Assembly (NCBI GenBank): GCA_002633005.1
Contig: NMRA01000021.1
Coordinates: 574,388-638,387, forward strand
Source of the DNA: Phoronis australis
Taxonomy: Eukaryota > Phoronida > Phoronidae
Direction: 5' to 3'
Length of the DNA: 64,000 bases
Both the position numbers and the translations under genes were made by a program. Below the pieces are notes generated by a model. That model had not been told where the DNA came from. It saw nothing but the letters and a program-made list of their open reading frames with translations, and did no database searches. Positions 29,601 to 39,699 of the stretch are shown in pieces. How positions within the stretch are numbered: the first letter of the stretch is position 1; every line of letters starts with the position of its first letter.

Positions 29601-32449
29601 GTTAGTACAGAATGCTATATAAAGTTATGGACATCAAGCGAAAAAAGAATCGTGGTAAACAGTTTCTAGAACTTTTTCAGTTTTATGGCTAGAGCTCCAT
29701 GTTTGCACTGAGTTATTCATCAAACAAATTATTACAAATTAATATAGACATACATGTATGTCTCAATAGTAATAAGGAGTTATCAGTCACCATTCATCAG
29801 TTTGACAAATTGGGACAAATTAATGCTTGGACAAGATGACAAAACAAACATATTCTATTGTCAGCACTGAAATGCTCACTAAACCAGGAACTTGAATGAC
29901 ACATTTTACAAAAAAGTTGGAGAAATATGAAATAAATATTGAAAACGGCTTGTTAAAGAGAAAAGCTGCAATGCCTTTTGATGTTACCTAAATTTTTTTA
30001 TCGCTGATTATCTTAGTAGAAAGATGTTCTTTCTGTGTTTATTAAGAGTTCCACAGCATTTCTTCATTGTTCTTGCAACTATTAAATGACCTTCAAGTTG
30101 CCTAAGCATTCACCTCCATTTAACAGACACCAATAACCAACAAAAATTGTGTTCAATAGTGAGTCGGACATTGCAATTGCTCAACTGATGCCAATAACCT
30201 TTTATAATGATATTGTTGTCAAAACACAATCTGTACTTCCAAGATAAGCCAGGACCTGACTTATATTTAAGATTCCATAATGATTCGCATACTGAGAACA
30301 ATTTTACTTCACCGAATAAAGAGCATCAACTTGGTTATCAAAATCCACGACCCATGTGAGTGACTATTGCCAAGATGACATCAAAATGTTTGCTTGAAGA
30401 TGGGCTATGACCATGACAGTTAACCACTCTTAAACTCTCTCTCTTCAATTGTAGAGGTAGAAAAACACTGTATCGATCTGCCATTCTCAGTTACTATTCA
30501 GCCAAGACATTGTCCACCCACAAATATTTGTCTAGCTTGTGAGGTTTTCTGGAGTCCAGTGGCCAGTTGCATTGAGATGGAAGAAGTGAGACTTTTTGAA
30601 TCATAAGAACATTATCTCAAAGCAAACTTCTAAGAATTAAGGAATTCAAGAAGACCTAAAGAAATAAAAAACTTTTCTATGCAGATGTGATCGTGCTATT
30701 AGTTTTCTGAACCATGAAGGAATCTTTGTGTTTTAAGAATATTCCTGCAACACACAGGACAAGGTACGATTCCCAACATAGAATAACAAACTTTATGGGC
30801 ACGATATCAAACTTATTTATGTTAAAACGAAACAGGTTAATTTGTACTCGTCCTATTCTAAACAAATGCAAATCTAGATCAACAGGTCACTGTGTGCATA
30901 AAGCAAATGAGGCCATAAAGGGCATGTTACTTTGAAGGCCTTTCAGTTGGGCATGTTGTGGTAACTTAGTAGTGTGGAAGATGTGTTGGACCTTTATAGT
31001 TGGTTTTATAAATGCGGAACTCACAATAATTTTGATAGACTATACAGGGTATTAATACAATATTTACAATACACGAAGGAACTCAGTTGTGCTGAAAATG
31101 AAGATTTAAACATTGTCAAGTTTCTGTAGTTTGGAGTCTCATAAGCATGCTACAGCATTGAAAGCTATCATTTATGAAAACATGCAATTGCTTTTTAAAC
31201 TTGCAAACACAAAATTGGATACGCTGTTGCTCTTTACAGCCACAGGGATATTCCCATGTGGTGCAGATTCTAACATGATTCAATGCAATGGACAGTTGTG
31301 ATGAGTCTCAGTGTACCAGTGGGTCTAGGACAGCCCTAGGTAATACTGCAAACCAGATAGCCCTCCCAGGACGATAGCATAAGCCAATTTACCAACATCA
31401 GGAGGGGAGGAGTAAACAGACCTGTGGCGGCATGTCTGCCTATCAATGGGTCACCCTTTACATAGAAGAGGTCCTAAGGGTACTTACATGATATGACGCC
31501 ATGCACATCTCTGCGGAGCAGTGCAAAAATAGCCAGTTGCCGATTTGGGCAACTGAACATTATGCTTGAAAATGTTTAATTAGGGAATAGGGGAGTATTT
31601 GTTTGAGTTAGAAAAAGTTATGTTCATAAACATCAACAGCCTTCTAGATGTCCCTGACAATGCACAAAAGGTACTTACAACAACATGACTGATGGTTTAA
31701 TCAGCGTGATGCGCCATAATGCGCTGAAAAGTTTCTGGCGTATGAAGGGGCTATGAGACCGTCGACCGTCTCTTACCATAGGCGGATTTAGGAGGGTGGG
31801 CTAGGGGGTCCCATTCCCCCCCCCCTTGGCTGCCAGAAAAAAATAAAACAGCCAGAGCGTGAGGAAATATTGAGTTCATTAACTAACCACAGTAATTAAC
31901 ATGCAGCCGAAACAAGACTTAACAAGTTCCAGTTTGCGTGTGTGGGGTGGGCCACCGGTGCCATTGCAATCAGCCTCCCCTTACTTTGTGTGATTCCTCG
32001 AGACACAATGTTGGCCCCACCTAATGATGATATTCTAGATCCACCACTGCTTACTGAGAGTGGAGACAGTCCACTTCTAAACTCACATTGTAAAAACCAC
32101 TAATTTTGAAAAACATGATCACCTTAATGGCACTCAATCTTGCAACAGCAAAAATAAATTTGCGGATTGGGTGGTCATAGTACAAGAGCGCAAAAGCAGC
32201 AACCAACACAAAACCAATAAGAAGGGCTCTGTTTATCCACAGCTTTCGTTGCAGTTGCTTCAACGGTGTTGTTAAAGGTCGTGCACATTTTTCGATTTCA
32301 TATGGTGAGAAGCCAGCTTTCGCGCACAGGTCATAGATTGTTTGTAATTCATTGTCAATCAATGCTAACTTTTCCTCTAAACTTAGTTTCTTCTCATCTT
32401 CTGTCACGGTAGTGTCGTATTCAATGCGAGACGATGCCATATGCTCCAT
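23637..32449 (-). CDS. Membrane-anchored JmjC/cupin-8-like protein, seven exons
   Basis: Exons in transcript order are 32449-32087, 29336-29238, 27312-27157, 26081-25945, 25500-25362, 24397-24268 and 23752-23637. All introns are GT-AG, and lengths sum to 1140 nt (379 aa plus stop). Residues 1-70 are charged and cytosolic-looking, and residues 72-91 form one membrane segment, giving a type II topology. The rest resembles the cupin-8/JmjC family: KKFIPFIVTDALSSWPA (179-195) is the entry motif, and WFAQIKG (307-313) followed by ILLDPVE is the strand pair found in FIH-like JmjC proteins. A Gly-Glu-Leu strand then leads to a W-containing strand. Aligned to FIH-type enzymes, the HxD site reads Phe300-Ser-Asp302 and the distal His region reads LWFLRF, so both iron-binding histidines appear absent. 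A non-catalytic role or a divergent metal site is likely. Pairs of Cys (YSEC, SDC, NCEN, EPC) would suit a lumenal domain. Partner and substrate are unknown. Confidence 0.85.
27400..28920 (+). repeat. Tandem repeat array with CTCF-like motifs (intron 2 of the JmjC-like gene)
   Basis: Units of roughly 330-445 bp each hold two to three boxes. (i) GGCCACTAGATGGCGCAAAA near 27420, with variants near 27750, 28190 and 28640. (ii) CTGCCACTAGGAGGCGCCAC near 28478, with variants near 27587 and 28024. (iii) AAAATTGCCACTAGAGTGCA-type boxes near 27890, 28329 and 28780. Between boxes the units share ATTTTCATAAAAAT-type, GAGATACAG and GTTTGGTTGA(C/T) segments. The array fills most of the 27313-29237 intron. 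Confidence 0.8.
29398..29614 (+). repeat. 41-bp minisatellite (intron 1 of the JmjC-like gene)
   Basis: A 41-bp unit beginning GTACAGAATGTGACAAGG and ending GGCATGTTA is repeated about 5.3 times with almost no divergence after the first unit. It starts about 60 bp from the intron 1 acceptor, upstream of exon 2 in transcript sense. Near-perfect copies suggest a recent, probably length-variable array. Confidence 0.95.
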
Positions 32450-32560
32450 AGCTTAGTCCGGTTGCAGCGGCAATCACCGCTTCTCTCTCTGTTGCTAGCG
32501 GCCCCTGGTGTGGAGTCACGGTTTTACTTCCGGCTATCACTCAAGGGTCTGGGAGCAGTG
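32450..32560 (-). promoter_or_regulatory. Putative promoter of the JmjC-like gene
   Basis: The sequence just upstream of the ATG at 32449 is richer in GC than its surroundings. It carries a plausible ETS site, CCGGAAGT on the minus strand (32533-32526), and no TATA box. This fits a TATA-less promoter with a short 5' UTR. A MITE begins about 30 bp further upstream. Confidence 0.3.
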
Positions 32561-32592
32561 TCTCTGTCTCGCTGGTTCCCTGCGTCCGCCAG

Positions 32593-32710
32593 GCTGACCT
32601 AGCTAAAATCTTGTCAAAGTCACGTGCTCCCATTTGAAATACACGGCAATATCTTACGTAATCTCACGAAGTCTTGCTTTTTAGCGAGGTACGTCCTAGC
32701 GTTACTGAAC
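32593..32710. mobile_element. MITE of the GTTCAGTAACG family, copy 3
   Basis: The right terminus CGTTACTGAAC and the inner GAAGTCTTGCTTTTTAGCGA match the family in reverse orientation. The left terminus is shortened, since the copy begins within CTGACCTAGCTAAAA. It abuts the presumed promoter of the JmjC-like gene. Confidence 0.8.
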
Positions 32711-32841
32711 GGGAGGCTGCTTAAACCCATCGCGTATCTGCGTGAACTTGGCATGAGCAAATGTTTGGGCAATCAGTGAGGTGAAATTTTTGGTTGAGTG
32801 TAAAGAATTTCTGTAATTATTGGCCTTATAATCACTCACCT

Positions 32842-33115
32842 TTACCGTAACTTGTGTCAAAGAATCGGAGCGGAATTTACGATTGGTTAAAACGATTGTC
32901 TGGTGAATATGATCGCCAATTGAATAGCTGAAAAAAGATTATAGTTGAAATTTACGTTATTTTAATAACGTATAATTTGGTTTAGTGCAGTGCAAATTTT
33001 GATCCACGTGAACCTGATTATTTGAGTAAACTTGTCAAGTTCCCTCATGTATTCCAAGTTCACGCGGCGCTTGAATCTTGATATTAAGCAGGGTTCCAAG
33101 TCCACGCACCGCAGC
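32842..33115 (+). repeat. Dispersed ACTTGTGTCA / TTCCAAGTTCACGC repeat
   Basis: CCGTAACTTGTGTCAAAGAA (32847-) followed by GGTTAAAACGATTG and GGTGAATA parallels 1105-1200. ATTCCAAGTTCACGC and a second GGTTCCAAGTCCACGC parallel 2130-2180 and 63090-63235. Confidence 0.6.
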
Positions 33116-33342
33116 AGCATCTTTACTCCAGTCTACAAAATACTTGCATGGTTGATGTCCGCTGGGAGTGGCGGCAACACGTACTTTAGAACCTCACTGT
33201 CTGCTAGACAATATAGTGGCCAATACTCAGCTCAGATTCTGGGAACGGACCGGCATTATCACTAACTCAATTCGTGCAATTAGAGGACAAACAAAACCGG
33301 CGGTACGCCAGCAACCAAAATAACACGTGGAGAACATGCTAT

Positions 33343-33712
33343 GAACATTCCCACTAAATAAGATTGGTCCTAACCCCAATGGTCAAGGTAAACGGTGGGG
33401 TATGGAAAATTGAACTAGACCGTATTTATCCACCTTGGCTGAGTCGCACTCGGCTGACGATCAAAGGGATGCCGCCAAGCTGCTCTATTCATCGAGTCAC
33501 GAGCGAGGATAATTGGCTTCGATCATGCGGATATGATCATGCAGCTGATTACAATCTACTTAGCAGACTGTACTTTTTATGGAGAGAGTTTTAAGTAGTT
33601 TTTACTGTAATATTTGAAAAGAAGAGCGAAAACAAATATGAGTACAACTTTGAATTTTTCAAATCGGCCCAGGATAAGATTTTGCAACACAGCAACACTC
33701 ACGATTACTTTG
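33343..33712 (-). mobile_element. LINE 5' region fragment
   Basis: About 370 bp is nearly identical to 63626-64000, starting with GAACATTCCCACTA(A/T)ATAAG. At 63247-64000 this sequence runs on without a break into the region that ends at an ATGGCGGACGTG start (minus strand), so I read it as part of a LINE 5' untranslated region in minus orientation. Confidence 0.55.
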
Positions 33713-35084
33713 GCAATCGGCGCGCACGAATACAAAAATAGAGGACCTAAGTTATTTAAATTTTGGAACACATGCATTGCAATATTCAAAATACGTTTAT
33801 TATGAATCTTACAAGCAGTAAAACGACGTTGTTTAATTCCATTGTGCTCATTCATTGTCATCCGTCAAATCGGCAATTTCCGAGATGTGATCTGCAGCGT
33901 GCGCGTATGTGTACAAAACACGTGATTGTTATGTTTCTGAAGTACGAAAATTAAGAAACTTTAGCGTGCCGTTATTATTGACAGGGACACGATAAAACGA
34001 ATTTGGATTTTGACTATAGTCTTGATACAGCGAGCTGGCTGACCACTGCGTCAGTGTCTCCGTTAGACCCAGAAATTTCACACAGCCCGGGTAGTTCACC
34101 TCGTCCCCAACATGTAGATCGAGCCTTGGACTATTAATACTCCACGGTAGAGCTAACGACAGGGCGGCCTGTGCACACAAAATCTGTGAGCTAACCAGCT
34201 CTCACCTTGCATGTTGCAACCGTTGAAGTGAAAAACAATCTAGTAAACGCCATTTTCTTGCATAATCCTCCGCCTTTTGTAACAAAAAAGTCTGTCGTCG
34301 ATGACCCGCACACGCACGCTCACTCACTTTCATACGCAGACGAACTTCAAAACAAACGTCACGTGACAACAACATGTGTGTTCATCCAGAGATTTTTCTC
34401 GTGTTGTGGGGTACGATGTAGCGCAGATTTGGACTTAATCGCAATTAATCTGGACACTACATGAACTTTAAAAATTGTAAAACATAAGGAAGATTTCAGG
34501 TAATTTGTTGAGTCGAAACTATATTTTTATTCAAGAGTTCAAGTTTTCCTATTGACGATCGCGATTCAGCGACGCATCAGTCGGCAAGTTTTCGCCCTGT
34601 GATGAGCACAATTTTTTGAAAAATTATTGTAATTTAACAACGGAAGTTGATAGCAATGCACCACAATTTTGTAGAAAGGCTGTCATAGGCTACAACTACG
34701 TCACAGAGCGTAAATTTGATGAATCCTAGCTTCCGATTTTACCCGTTTGGGAAACCGGGTTTCAACTGCCGTAGGCTCACTACAATAAGCGTCCTCTCCC
34801 CGTGAAATGAATTTTTCTAAGCGTTTGTTTGAGCCAATACAGTATACAGCTTTCCACCAAGGCTAGGTGATGCAAGACATTATTCTTTGTTGCATTATAG
34901 TAACTGGTCTTAGCTAATTATCATTTTATGGCCTGGTCATCCATTCAGCCAAAAGTAGTTCCAGAGGTGGCTTATCAGCCAATTATTCACGCATGCTGAC
35001 TCACAATAGAAGCCTGATAAGAGTGAAGGTGGATAAATGCGGTGTTCCTACAGTTTCTTGTTTTAGTGGATGTGTTCACGACAT
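33713..35084. repeat. 1.37 kb tandem duplication, copy A
   Basis: Starts GCAATCGGCGCGCACGAATA and runs to GTGTTCACGACAT, where copy B starts at once. Identity to 35085-36453 is high throughout, with scattered substitutions and small indels. No N separates the copies. The segment has CACGTG motifs and two short frames, neither recognised. Confidence 0.9.
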
Positions 35085-36453
35085 GCAATCGGCGCGCACG
35101 AATACAAAAATATAGGACCCAAGTTATTTAGATTTCGGAACACATGCATTGCAATATTCAAAATACGTTTATTATGAATCTTACAAGCAGTAAAACGACG
35201 TTGTTTAATTCCATTGTGCTCATTCATTGTCATCCGTCAAATCGGCAATTCGAGATGTGATCTGCGGCGTGCGCGTATGTGTACAAAACACGTGATTGTT
35301 ATGTTTCTGAAGTACGAAAACTAAGAAACTTTAGCGTGCCATTATTATTGACAGGGACACGATAAAACGAATTTGGATTTTGACTATAGTCTTGATACAG
35401 CGAGCTGGCTGACCACTGCGTCAGTGTCTCCGTTAGACCCAGAAATTTCACACAGACCGGGTGGTTCACTTCGTCCCCAACATGTAGATCGAGCCTTGGA
35501 CTATTAATACTCCACGGTAGAGCTAACGACCGTCGGCCTGTGCACACAAAATCTTTGAGTTAACCAGCACTCACCTTGCACGTTGCAGCCGTTTAAATGA
35601 AAAAGCAATCTAGTAAACGCCATTTTCATGCATAATCCTCCGCCTTTTGTAACAAAAAAGCCTATCGTCGATGACCCACACACGCACGCTCCGGCACTCA
35701 CTCTCATACGCAGACGAACTTCAAAACAAACGTCACGTGACAACAACATGTGCGTTCATCCAGAGATTTTCTCGTGTTGTGGGGTACGTTGTAGCGCAGA
35801 TTTGGACTTAATTCCAATTAATCTGGACTCCACATGAACTTTAAAAATTGTAAAACATAAGGAAGATTTCAGGTAATTTGTTGAGTCGAAACTATATTTT
35901 TATTCACGAGTACAAGTTTTCCTATTGACGATGGCGATTCAGCGACGCATCAGTCAGCAAGTTTTCGCCCTGTGATGAGAACAATTTTTTGAAAAATTAT
36001 CGTAATTTAACAACGGAAGTTGATAGCAATGCACCACAGTTTTGTAGAAAGGCTGTCATAGGCTACAACTACGTCACAGAGCGTAAATTTGATGAATCCT
36101 AGCTTCCGATTTTACCCGTTTGGGAAACCGGGTTTCAACTGCCGTAGGCTGCAATAAGAATCCCCTCCCCGTGAAATGATTTTTTCTAAGCGTTTATTCG
36201 AGCCAATACAGTATGCAGCTTTCCACCAAGGCTAGGTGATGCTACGACATTATTCTTTGTTGCATTAGTAACTGGTCTTGACTAATTATCATTTTATGGC
36301 CTGGTCATCCATTCAGCCAAAAGTAGTTCCAGAGGTGGCTTATCAGCCAATTATTCACGCATGCTGACTCACAATAGAAGCCTGATAAGAGTGAAGGTGG
36401 ATAAATGCGGTGTTCCTACAGTTTCTTGTGCTAGTGGATGTGTTCAAGACATG
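35085..36453. repeat. 1.37 kb tandem duplication, copy B
   Basis: Direct copy of 33713-35084. It ends GTGTTCAAGACAT and is followed immediately by a truncated RA repeat. Divergence from copy A is a few percent, in both the open frames and the rest, so no part stands out as specially constrained. Confidence 0.9.
35299..35629 (-). other. Candidate small frame in the tandem duplication
   Basis: An ATG at 35629 opens 18 codons to a GTGAGT donor (35575/35574). A TGCACAG acceptor then leads in frame into 35537-35299, together 97 aa. The implied intron is only 37 bp, which is too short for most animals. Copy A keeps the downstream frame (34180-33929), with tyrosine, glycine and asparagine replacing histidine, valine and serine, but has a one-base shift in the first part. 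The product has a GDEVNxPxCVKFLGLTETLT core that I do not recognise. Confidence 0.2.
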
Positions 36454-36960
36454 ATTTCTCGCTTCACTGGTGACGCTCTGATTCCCTAAGCCCCAGACAA
36501 CTATTACTATGCCTATTCAGCACGCCCTTTGTATGTAGATCTGAGCTAATGAAGTGGAAAGGTAATTGCTAGCCTTACTGTATCAACAATGGTTGTCAAG
36601 TACCCCCAATATTCGGTTTCCTGTGACATTTGCCGAGTTATAGTCTGCAACTCTGGAGAGTAGTTTTAACTTAGTACATTATGAATATTACAAAATGACT
36701 AAAAAGGTTAACTTGTTTTTTGTCTTCACAAAGGGCCACTTCCCAAAGGAACGATAACTTTTGAATTCACATTGGTTTTCTTTATATTTGCTTTTTATGC
36801 TTCTGCCCACTTGCTTTTTTTCACCTGAAACGGGTTGATAACTTTTTATCTAAGTTTTAAACTTGAAGTACCAAAACAGTGGTAGATTTTGATCGCCCGC
36901 TAAACTTAATTGGTCACTAAGTTCATTGTGAGCCCATCCCTAAACTTCCCACATTACAGG
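36454..36960 (+). repeat. RA repeat, truncated copy
   Basis: Begins TTTCTCGCTTCACTGGTGAC and GATTCCCTAAGCCCCAGACA like the other RA copies, but stops near 36960. A longer copy begins about 220 bp further on. Confidence 0.7.
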
Positions 36961-37179
36961 TACATTAAATATTTCACGTGTCATTAAAGTTTAATCTTTA
37001 TTAGAACTCAAATCATAAAATACCTAAGTGCAAATATGGTGATAACCAAACTGAAGATTTGGAATCTCTGGACAATTTCGAGGACACTGACTATATAACT
37101 ATTGTAGCTTTGTGTCAGTGATAAAAATGAAAAGTGGAAACAAGTTAGGTACAACTGCTTCCTGGTCAAAAATCTGGTT

Positions 37180-38635
37180 ACACGTGGCGAATTTCTCGCT
37201 TACAACGATCACTGCTCTGATTCCCTAAGCCCCACACAACTTTTATAGATCCTATTCAGCTCGCCCTTTAAATGTACTGATGTAGATCTGAGCAATGAAG
37301 TGGAAAGGTAATAGCAAGCACTACTTTCTTAACAATGGTGGTCGTTATTACATCTCAATTTTTTTTTCTCAGGCATTTGCACAGAGTTAAGGCCTGCCAT
37401 GTGAAGAGTAGTTTTAACAGGGCACATTTTAAATCTAACAAAAAGACTAAAAAGTTAATTTGCGTTGATCTTGACAAACGACAATTTCCGAAAGGAACGT
37501 TGGTTTTAAATATGTTTCATTCCTGTTTTCATTAGTTTAATTTAATTTTACTCCTGTCTACTTGTTTTTTTTTCTTACGGGTTAGCGATGCTGTCTTTTT
37601 ATTTTGTACTTAATAAACGAAGCATCAAAACAAATTAGAAGTCTGTTAATTGTGAACCCATCCCTGAATTTTCCAGATTACAGCTACACCAAACATGTCA
37701 CAGCAAACAAAACTACACGTGTCATTAGTTCAAGTTCAATTTTTATTAGAACTCAAATCATAAAATATACACAAAAGTGCAAATACGGTCACAGCCTAAC
37801 TGCAGACTTGGAATTTCTGGACAATTTTGGTTACAGTAACTACATAACTATTCTAGCTTTTTCTCAGTTATAAAAAATAAATTCACAGCTCTTGCCCACC
37901 AATCAACCTCATCCACTACTTGCACTCTCTCGTTGACTACAAAGCTAGCCATCTTAGTTTTCTTCACCGGTGTGCCATTACAACTACAAGCTAACAATTG
38001 GCGTATTTCCGCGAATAACAGTTTTCCGGTTAGTGTACTACTCCTGGATTAAAGTAGTTCGGCATGCACTGAGCTATAAGCGATGTTTTAAAGGTTACTG
38101 ACATCTAATTTAGTCACTGCGTGTTGTTTATAAATGTTTCAAAGTAGCTTAGTTGCATATTAAAAGAATAATCCACGTGATATTGTTAACTCGGATCAGC
38201 GTTTGTAAATCACCGACTATATCAATACGCACAGTCAATCTTAAATCGTACCCAATGTTTGGAGTTTTTAGCTTCATAGTTCATCGATTTTTAAAAATCG
38301 AAAACCAAACTTGGTTGTTTTTTTCCATTTGAATACAGCTGAGCTGTGGTATTTGTTTTTAACGAAAACTGTTGGTTAATGCATTTTGAAAATTCGCCAG
38401 TATGTAGAGGCAGAGGTGTTTAATACAGCTTATCGATGGTCGAGTAATTAATATACTTAATTGGGGCTCGCACTGGACAATGCCGCGGTCATCGCACCTG
38501 AGTTCGACTCTGCCTCCGCGCTAGTAAATTTGACCCCGGTAAAAGCCGCTCCGACGGACGAGCGGTGAAAACTCACGCATATCTTTAGAAATGTGACTTT
38601 CGTGTAAGCGTATTCATTCACGGCATGTATGTGCT
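37180..38635 (+). repeat. RA repeat, long copy with a tRNA-like tail
   Basis: About 1.45 kb colinear with 52197-53640. Near the 3' end (38465-38525) is a tRNA-like stretch with GCTCGCACTGGACAATG and the B-box-like GAGTTCGACTCTG. The element has no coding frame shared between copies. It is followed directly by the LINE ORF1 relic. Confidence 0.8.
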
Positions 38636-38640
38636 CTTTC

Positions 38641-39201
38641 AATCAAGATTTTATCTGCGTTTTCTATTTCAAGTTTTCCTGACTTGAACACACTGACCTT
38701 GTTTTCTGTAACATCCCAAGGTTCGTTTGTATTTGGCGTTTCATCTTCAATGCCGTGTATGATTAGGTTGTTGCATCGGCTTTGGCCCTGCATGTTGTCC
38801 AGTTTGTTTTCAAGTGCACTGACTATGTCTTTCAGGTCTTTGTTTTCATACGTAGGCCAGTGACAAACAGCTTATTTCATTTACTTGCATAACAAGTGCA
38901 TCTAGCTGATTCAACTTCTCAACCTTACCACTCACTTCATTGAGCGTCGCCATGACATCGTGAAGTGTGAGCTTCTTGTTTTGCTTAGCACTTGTAGCTA
39001 TATCTGGCGTGCGTTCAGTAACGCTAGGACCTACGCTAAGACCTAGGTAAAACCTAGCCAGAGTCACATGTTCTCATTTGAAATACACGGCAATATCTCA
39101 CGTAATCTCGCGAAGTCTTGCTTTTTAGCGAGGTCCTAGCGTTACTGAACGGGAGACTGGACTCGCGTATTGTCTAATGGAGTGGGAGCCACGTCCGCCA
39201 T
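38641..39201 (-). pseudogene. LINE ORF1 (RRM-like) relic interrupted by a MITE
   Basis: On the minus strand an ATG at 39201 opens MADVAPTPLDNTRVQ, and the MITE at 39013-39150 then breaks the frame. Beyond it comes a leucine-heptad coiled coil (LHDVMATLNEVSGKVEKL). After a frame change comes NLIIHGIEDE and a PWDVTENKV segment, the conserved RRM-type core of LINE ORF1 nucleic-acid-binding proteins. The reading frame is shifted at least twice, so no functional protein is made. Confidence 0.75.
39013..39150. mobile_element. MITE of the GTTCAGTAACG family, copy 4, inside LINE ORF1
   Basis: This 138-bp copy has both termini intact: GTTCAGTAACGCTAGGACCT on the left and AGGTCCTAGCGTTACTGAAC on the right. 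It sits between two parts of a LINE ORF1 frame. CTGG occurs just outside both ends and may be a target-site duplication or part of the element's outer ends. Confidence 0.9.
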
Positions 39202-39690
39202 CTTGGTTTGCTTTTGGTGTTTGTGCACTGCTCGATCTTAGTTCCCTCGAAGCCTCAGTTCGTCTTTCTTTAGTCGGCATGACGACCCACTTATTCTAGC
39301 AATAGTTTGAAAACATTTGTGATACAAATTGGAGCCTAATAACACGGTAGAACGGTGGTTTGCTTTAGAAAAAACGACAGTAGATCCAGGATATCAAGTA
39401 TACTAGTCCAAAAAGCTGCAAATGTTTTCGCAATCGTGTGAACATACTAATTTAAAATAGTTTTGTGTGCGTTGTGTGCCAGGCCCAAATTGTCACAACG
39501 TCCCAAATTTTAACAATTTTAAAATTGTAACAATTTGCGTCAGCGCTGTAAACCCAAATTGTAACAATTTAGGCAAATTGTTACAATTTTAAAATTGTAA
39601 CAATTTGCGTCAGCTATGTAAGCCCAAATTGTCACTCTTTGCCCAAATTGTCACAGCATTTGTCACAACGGCCCAAAATGTCACAATAAT
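39202..39690 (-). mobile_element. LINE 5' untranslated region with AATTGT repeats
   Basis: Upstream of the ATG at 39201, about 430 bp match 63259-63625, including GTCGTCATGCCGACTAAAGA (minus strand). Between 39480 and 39690 lie repeated CCCAAATTGT(C/A)ACA boxes and palindromic AATTGTTACAATTTTAAAAT-type segments. The position next to an ORF1 start suggests promoter/UTR sequence of the element. Confidence 0.6.
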
Positions 39691-39699
39691 TTAAGACGT

